NCBI GenBank assembly: GCA_016192135.1
Contig: JACPUR010000041.1
Span: forward strand, 285,164-349,163
Length of the DNA: 64,000 bases
From: Candidatus Tectomicrobia bacterium
GTDB lineage: Bacteria > UBA8248
Direction: 5' to 3'
Shown: in pieces, positions 60,537 to 64,000 of the stretch
Layout: every line of letters starts with the position of its first letter
How positions within the stretch are numbered: position 1 is the stretch's first letter
Position numbers and translations under genes: made by a program
Notes under the pieces: generated by a model
Databases searched by the model: none
Told to the model about the DNA's origin: nothing
Seen by the model: the letters and a program-made list of their open reading frames with translations, nothing else

Positions 60537-61841
60537 ATGCTCACCCAGAAGACACTCCACAAGCTCGCCGTCCTCGGCGGCCAGTCCTTCGACGACCGCG
60601 AGGGCCTCCCCCGCGCCGGCTTGCCCCGCCACTTCCCCGGCTCGGACACCCCCGCTATCTTCCCCATCGTCCTCTCGGGCCAAGTCATGCCGCTGCTCTC
60701 GACCATGATGACGAACGCCTGTAGCTACGACTGCGCCTACTGCCCCATGCGCGCCTCGCGCGACATGCCCCGCTACGCCTTCTCCCCCGAGGAGCTGGCC
60801 GGGGCCTTCACGGCCCTCCGCCAGGACGGGCGGGCCGAGGCCCTCTTCCTCACGAGCGGGGTGCCCGGCAGCGGGGTAAAGGGGGTGGACCGCATGATCG
60901 CGGCGGCCGAGATCCTCCGCGGGAAGCACGGCTTCGAGGGCTACATCCACCTCAAGATGCTCCCCGGCGCCGAGCCCGCCCAGATCGAGCGCGCCGCCCG
61001 GCTCGCCACCCGCCTCTCGATCAATCTCGAGGCCGCCACCGAGCCGGGCCTCCGCGCCATGGCCCCCGAGAAGGAGCTGGCGGAGGACCTCCTCCCCGCC
61101 CTCCGGCGCATGGGGGCGATGGCCCGCGAGCGCCGCCTGGAGGCGCGGGAGCGGCGCCCGGGGGGCGCCCCCCTCTCCCGGGGTCCCCAGGCGGCGGGCC
61201 GCCTGGGGTGGCCCGGCGGGAGCGCCCTCGCCGCGGGCGTCACCACCCAGTTCATCGTGGGGGCGAGCGGGGAGAGCGACGCCCAGGTGCTCCGGGCCTC
61301 CCACGCCCTCCAGCGCGAGGGCCTGCTGCACCACTCCCACTTCAGCGCCTTCGTGCCCGTCGAGCAGACCCCGATGGAGGGGGCGCCCGCCGAGCCCAAG
61401 CTCCGCGAGCACCGCCTCTACCAGGCGGAGCACCTCCTGCGCGAGTACCGCTTCCCCTTCGAGGAGCTCCCCCTCGGGGAGACAGGGGACCTTCCCCTGG
61501 ACGAGGACCCCAAGCTGGCCTGGGCGCGGCGCCACCCGGAGTTCTTCCCGGTCGAGATCACGACGGCGGGCCTGGAGGCCCTCCTGCGGGTGCCGGGGGT
61601 GGGGCCGGTCTGGGCGAAGCGGCTGGTCGAGGCGCGGCGGAGGGTGCATCTCAGGGGCTTCGAGGACCTGGCGCGGCTGGGCAAGATCCGCCGGAGCGCG
61701 GCCGGCTGGCTCACCCTCCGCGGCAGGCGCCTGGGCCCGGCCCCGGCGCGGGAGTCCCAGATGCCGCTCCTCCTCCCGCGCGAGCCCAAGCGCCCGAGCC
61801 GGCCCTCCCAGCGGGACCTGCCGCCCTGCGCGTTCCGGTGA
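60537..61841 (+). CDS. Radical-SAM DNA modification/repair-type protein
   Basis: A 434-aa protein. The iron-sulfur motif is Cys62-x3-Cys66-x2-Cys69 in TNACSYDCAYCPMR. The radical SAM barrel follows (LFLTSGVPGSGVKGVDRM, YIHLKMLPGAEPAQIERA, SINLEAAT). A helix-hairpin-helix lies near the C-terminus (ALLRVPGVGPVWAKRLVEAR). This is the TIGR03916-type putative repair protein that is usually encoded beside a uracil-DNA-glycosylase-like gene, absent here. About 30 low-complexity residues (EARERRPGGAPLSRG...) are inserted at residue 200. Real chemistry is unknown. Confidence 0.9.
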   Translation: MLTQKTLHKLAVLGGQSFDDREGLPRAGLPRHFPGSDTPAIFPIVLSGQVMPLLSTMMTNACSYDCAYCPMRASRDMPRYAFSPEELAGAFTALRQDGRAEALFLTSGVPGSGVKGVDRMIAAAEILRGKHGFEGYIHLKMLPGAEPAQIERAARLATRLSINLEAATEPGLRAMAPEKELAEDLLPALRRMGAMARERRLEARERRPGGAPLSRGPQAAGRLGWPGGSALAAGVTTQFIVGASGESDAQVLRASHALQREGLLHHSHFSAFVPVEQTPMEGAPAEPKLREHRLYQAEHLLREYRFPFEELPLGETGDLPLDEDPKLAWARRHPEFFPVEITTAGLEALLRVPGVGPVWAKRLVEARRRVHLRGFEDLARLGKIRRSAAGWLTLRGRRLGPAPARESQMPLLLPREPKRPSRPSQRDLPPCAFR

Positions 61842-61869
61842 GGAGAAAGGACGGGTTTGAGGCCTCCGT

Positions 61870-61939
61870 CCGGCGCCGGGTGCCGGGCGCGGCGGTATAA
61901 TAGGAGAAGCGATTTTTCCCGAACCCAGGAGGCACCGCC
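61870..61939 (+). promoter_or_regulatory. Duplicated leader/promoter, copy 1
   Basis: TCCGGCGCCGGG... to GGAGGCACCGCC, with TATAAT at 61896-61901 and an AGGAGG ribosome site. A matching copy (TAGAAT in place of TATAAT) precedes the second paralogue at 62335-62400. Confidence 0.65.
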
Positions 61940-62149
61940 ATGAAGAAGATCGACCGGATCATCCTCGCCGTGATCGCCGCCGCCCTGACAGTGATTGCCA
62001 TGAATCCGTGGGTGGCGCCGGGGTATGTGAGCGCGCAGGGGGGGAAGGTTGACGTGAATATCGCAGAATTCGGCCTAAAAGCTTTGGATCCCCCCGACAT
62101 TGGAGGTCGCCGTCTGCCGGGCATTCCGGTGATCATCTTGAACAAGTAG
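61940..62149 (+). CDS. Small exported protein, paralogue A
   Basis: A 69-aa protein: basic start MKKIDR, hydrophobic IILAVIAAALTVIAMNPWV, an Ala-containing site (VSAQ) that could be a signal-peptidase cleavage point, then a short mature part (GKVDVNIAEF, LPGIPVIILNK). AGGAGG upstream. The next paralogue is 62% or more identical by eye over most of its length. Function unknown. The mature part would be only about 35 residues. Confidence 0.75.
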   Translation: MKKIDRIILAVIAAALTVIAMNPWVAPGYVSAQGGKVDVNIAEFGLKALDPPDIGGRRLPGIPVIILNK

Positions 62150-62400
62150 GGAATCGAGGAGGGAAATTCTTGCCGGGCCGTCGCATCCGGACCGGGCCAG
62201 CGGGTCGCCTTGAGCCAGGGCCGGAGGCCCTCCCCCTCGCCGCCTGAAAATTTCCTCCCTGAGCATGAACCTGCGTGAAATTGCCGCAAATTGCGGTAAA
62301 TGGTCTTTACCCCCGCCAGCTTATATTTCCCTCCGTCCGGCGCCGGGCGCGGCGGTAGAATAGGGGAAGCGATTTTCCCCAATCCCAAGGAGGTACCGCC

Positions 62401-62607
62401 GTGCAGAAGATCGACCGGGTCATCCTCGCTGTGATCGCCGCCGCCCTGACCGTGATCGCCGTGAATCCGTGGATTGCGCCGGGGTATGTGAGCGCGCAGG
62501 GGGGAAGGATGGATGTGAATATAGTTGAAGTTAGTGGAAAACCTTTGGCTTATCATGATGTTGTGGGCCGTCTGCCGGGCATTCCGGTGATCATCTTGAA
62601 CAAGTAG
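62401..62607 (+). CDS. Small exported protein, paralogue B
   Basis: A 68-aa protein starting at GTG 62401: MQKIDRVILAVIAAALTV, then NPWIAPGYVSAQGGRMDVNI, and the same LPGIPVIILNK ending. The divergent middle (VEVSGKPLAYHDV) is the only variable segment. AAGGAGG lies upstream. It arose by tandem duplication that also copied the promoter. The next gene starts 20 bp later and may be cotranscribed. Confidence 0.75.
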   Translation: MQKIDRVILAVIAAALTVIAVNPWIAPGYVSAQGGRMDVNIVEVSGKPLAYHDVVGRLPGIPVIILNK

Positions 62608-62627
62608 AGAATCGAAGGAGTCCCCCC

Positions 62628-64000
62628 ATGGCCTCGCAGCAGAACCGGATCGATATCGACATCCAGATCCAGGGCAACGCGCAGCTGCAAGTCAAGCAGC
62701 TGGGCGGCGTCATGGCGCAGATGGAAAGGGATGTGAAGAGAGCCCAGGCGAGCCTGGACAGCTACGATGCCGAGCTCCAAAAGCTCGCGAAGACGTACCA
62801 GGAGGCCATCGGGAAGATCAAGCCCTCCGCCCTGGAGAGGATGCGTCTCGCCATCCAGGAGTTGCAGGCCGGCTACGTGGAAGGCATGGGGGAGATGACG
62901 GAGGAAACCCTCACCTTCGCCGAGGTCCTGGAGCGGGCGCGCCTACATAGTGAAGATGTTGCTTTTTCGATGGGAAGAGCATGGGAGGGATTCAGCGAAA
63001 AATTCAAAAAGACTTTTACTGATCAGGCCGAGTTTGCGTTAAAAGCTGGGGAAAAAGCTTTCGACAATCTCCATAAAACCCTCGACGAGGGCCTCACCAA
63101 GGTCTTCACCACCGCCTTCACCAAGAACACCGACAAGACCCTCAAGGCCTGGGACAAGTTCGTCGAGCAGATGGAGGGCTCCTTCTACGCGTCCCTGGGC
63201 CGCATGGCCTCGGCCATCGTCCAGGAGAACCTCCTCGCCCCCGCCTTCAAGCTGGCCCAGGATTCTGTGAGCACCCTCCTCGGCGCAGGCAAGAACCTCC
63301 TGGGCCTCGCCCAGGGGGGCCTCGTCACCAAGCCCACCCTGGCCGTGGTGGGGGAGGCGGGGCCCGAGCTCGTGATTCCCCTCAAGGCGGCCGGGGAGTT
63401 CGTGAAGGATGCCCTGGTCGAGGCGGCCGGGCGGGAAGCCGTCAAGGACATCGCCGCCGAGGCCGGGCTGGCCGAGGGCCTCGAGGCCGCCGCCTCGGCC
63501 GGGACGGCCGCCGCCGCCGCGACCTCGGCCACGCTGTTCGTCTTCGTGGACGCCATGAACCAGGGCGCCGCCACCCGGCTGGCCGGGGACCTCCTCTTCG
63601 GCCAGAGGGGCAGCCCGGGAATCGTCAACCAGGGCCTCGCCGCCATCGGCCTCAAGGCCTTCGGCAAGAAAAACGTCTCCCCCGAGGAACACGGGCGGGC
63701 AAACCTCGAGTCCATCCGCCAGATGACGCGGGACTTCCCGGGCTTCTACGAGGCCGAGACCCTGATCGCCGTGACGGGCGGGAACCCCTTCCTGGCGCGC
63801 GAGCTCATGGGGGCGGCCGGGGCCTTCCGGGACCTCGACGTGGGGGGCGACGCCGCGGGGCGCTTCATCACCGGGCCCTCCCTCAGGCTCCTGGGCGAGA
63901 GGGGGCCCGAGCATGTCTTGAACGTGGACTCCGAGCCCTCGGTGCGGGCGCTCAGGGAGGGCCTCCGGCCGGTCATACGCGAGCTCTTCGAGGAGGAGCG
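62628..64000 (+). CDS. Phage tail tape-measure-like protein, partial
   Basis: Starts at ATG 62628 with AAGGAG seven bases upstream and stays open to the window edge (457 codons so far). An N-terminal coiled coil (QIQGNAQLQVKQLGGVMAQM) is followed by a mid region with less GC-rich codons. Two copies of the tape-measure C-terminal signature then follow: LVTKPTLAVVGEAGPELVIP near residue 240 and GPSLRLLGERGPEHVLNVD near residue 420. The region between is Ala-rich. Tape-measure proteins set tail length in phages and contractile tailocins. The surrounding genes are not phage-like, so this may be the first gene of a prophage or tail-like particle cluster beyond the edge. Confidence 0.8.
   Translation, partial: MASQQNRIDIDIQIQGNAQLQVKQLGGVMAQMERDVKRAQASLDSYDAELQKLAKTYQEAIGKIKPSALERMRLAIQELQAGYVEGMGEMTEETLTFAEVLERARLHSEDVAFSMGRAWEGFSEKFKKTFTDQAEFALKAGEKAFDNLHKTLDEGLTKVFTTAFTKNTDKTLKAWDKFVEQMEGSFYASLGRMASAIVQENLLAPAFKLAQDSVSTLLGAGKNLLGLAQGGLVTKPTLAVVGEAGPELVIPLKAAGEFVKDALVEAAGREAVKDIAAEAGLAEGLEAAASAGTAAAAATSATLFVFVDAMNQGAATRLAGDLLFGQRGSPGIVNQGLAAIGLKAFGKKNVSPEEHGRANLESIRQMTRDFPGFYEAETLIAVTGGNPFLARELMGAAGAFRDLDVGGDAAGRFITGPSLRLLGERGPEHVLNVDSEPSVRALREGLRPVIRELFEEE

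Noticed and set aside
1..64000. CRISPR array
   Set aside because: No regularly spaced direct repeats with unique spacers were seen. The repeats present are palindromes or tandem motifs of other kinds.

Overview
The window is 64 kb of bacterial DNA with a GC-rich chromosomal backbone and several AT-richer inserts. It carries no 16S or ribosomal gene. The stand-alone xanthine-dehydrogenase-type subunit, CoA-metabolism genes, ZIP transporters and frequent TTG/GTG starts fit an uncultured soil or groundwater bacterium, perhaps proteobacterial or a related candidate phylum. I cannot place it more precisely.

Left third (about 0.1-24.3 kb): a decayed integrative element and a defence island. It opens with an integrase C-terminal remnant. 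Next come a PD-(D/E)XK-like protein and a 1527-aa STAND NTPase (NACHT-like, with an inactive-looking nuclease fold at the N-terminus and HEAT-like repeats at the C-terminus). A restriction-type gene follows, broken by a stop codon and an IS256-family insertion with a clean 8-bp target duplication. ICE or plasmid backbone remnants come next: a GrlR-like protein, a decayed ardC, an HNH nuclease, a 41-aa gene, a beta-flower protein and an XRE/ImmA pair. Then a small protein plus an SMC-like ATPase (minus strand) lie divergent to a Fic protein and an abutting restriction-endonuclease-like protein, followed by a type IIG restriction-modification enzyme. A degraded IS3 element and a truncated TerB-N gene close the island. 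Two copies of a 44-bp sequence, one of them inside a 77-bp palindromic MITE-like unit, end two of the defence genes.

Middle (24.7-43 kb): a DUF6508 gene, a ParB-methyltransferase/DUF5681 operon, and a 1.4-kb gene-free stretch rich in short repeats. The chromosomal backbone follows: hflKC, two cupins, a CMD-family protein, an LVIVD-repeat protein, tRNA-Gln(TTG), a racemase-like protein, a zinc alcohol dehydrogenase, a molybdenum hydroxylase subunit, a thiolase-like protein and a glycine-oxidase-like flavoprotein.

Right third (43-64 kb): an AT-rich SIR2-like gene (probable defence), DUF2235, a DMT transporter, an SDR, a HEPN/MNT toxin-antitoxin pair, a sucCD-like operon, an M19 peptidase, an EEP hydrolase, two aminotransferases and a decayed DUF4160/DUF2442 pair. 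These are followed by an ArsR plus two AHSA1-type genes with a textbook operator, a sterol-desaturase-like protein, two ZIP transporters and a radical-SAM repair-type protein. The end holds two tandemly duplicated small exported proteins and a phage-tape-measure-like gene that runs off the edge. Dispersed palindromes (GTAGGGGC...GCCCCTAC) and GGGAGAGGG-type hairpins sit in the backbone intergenic gaps.
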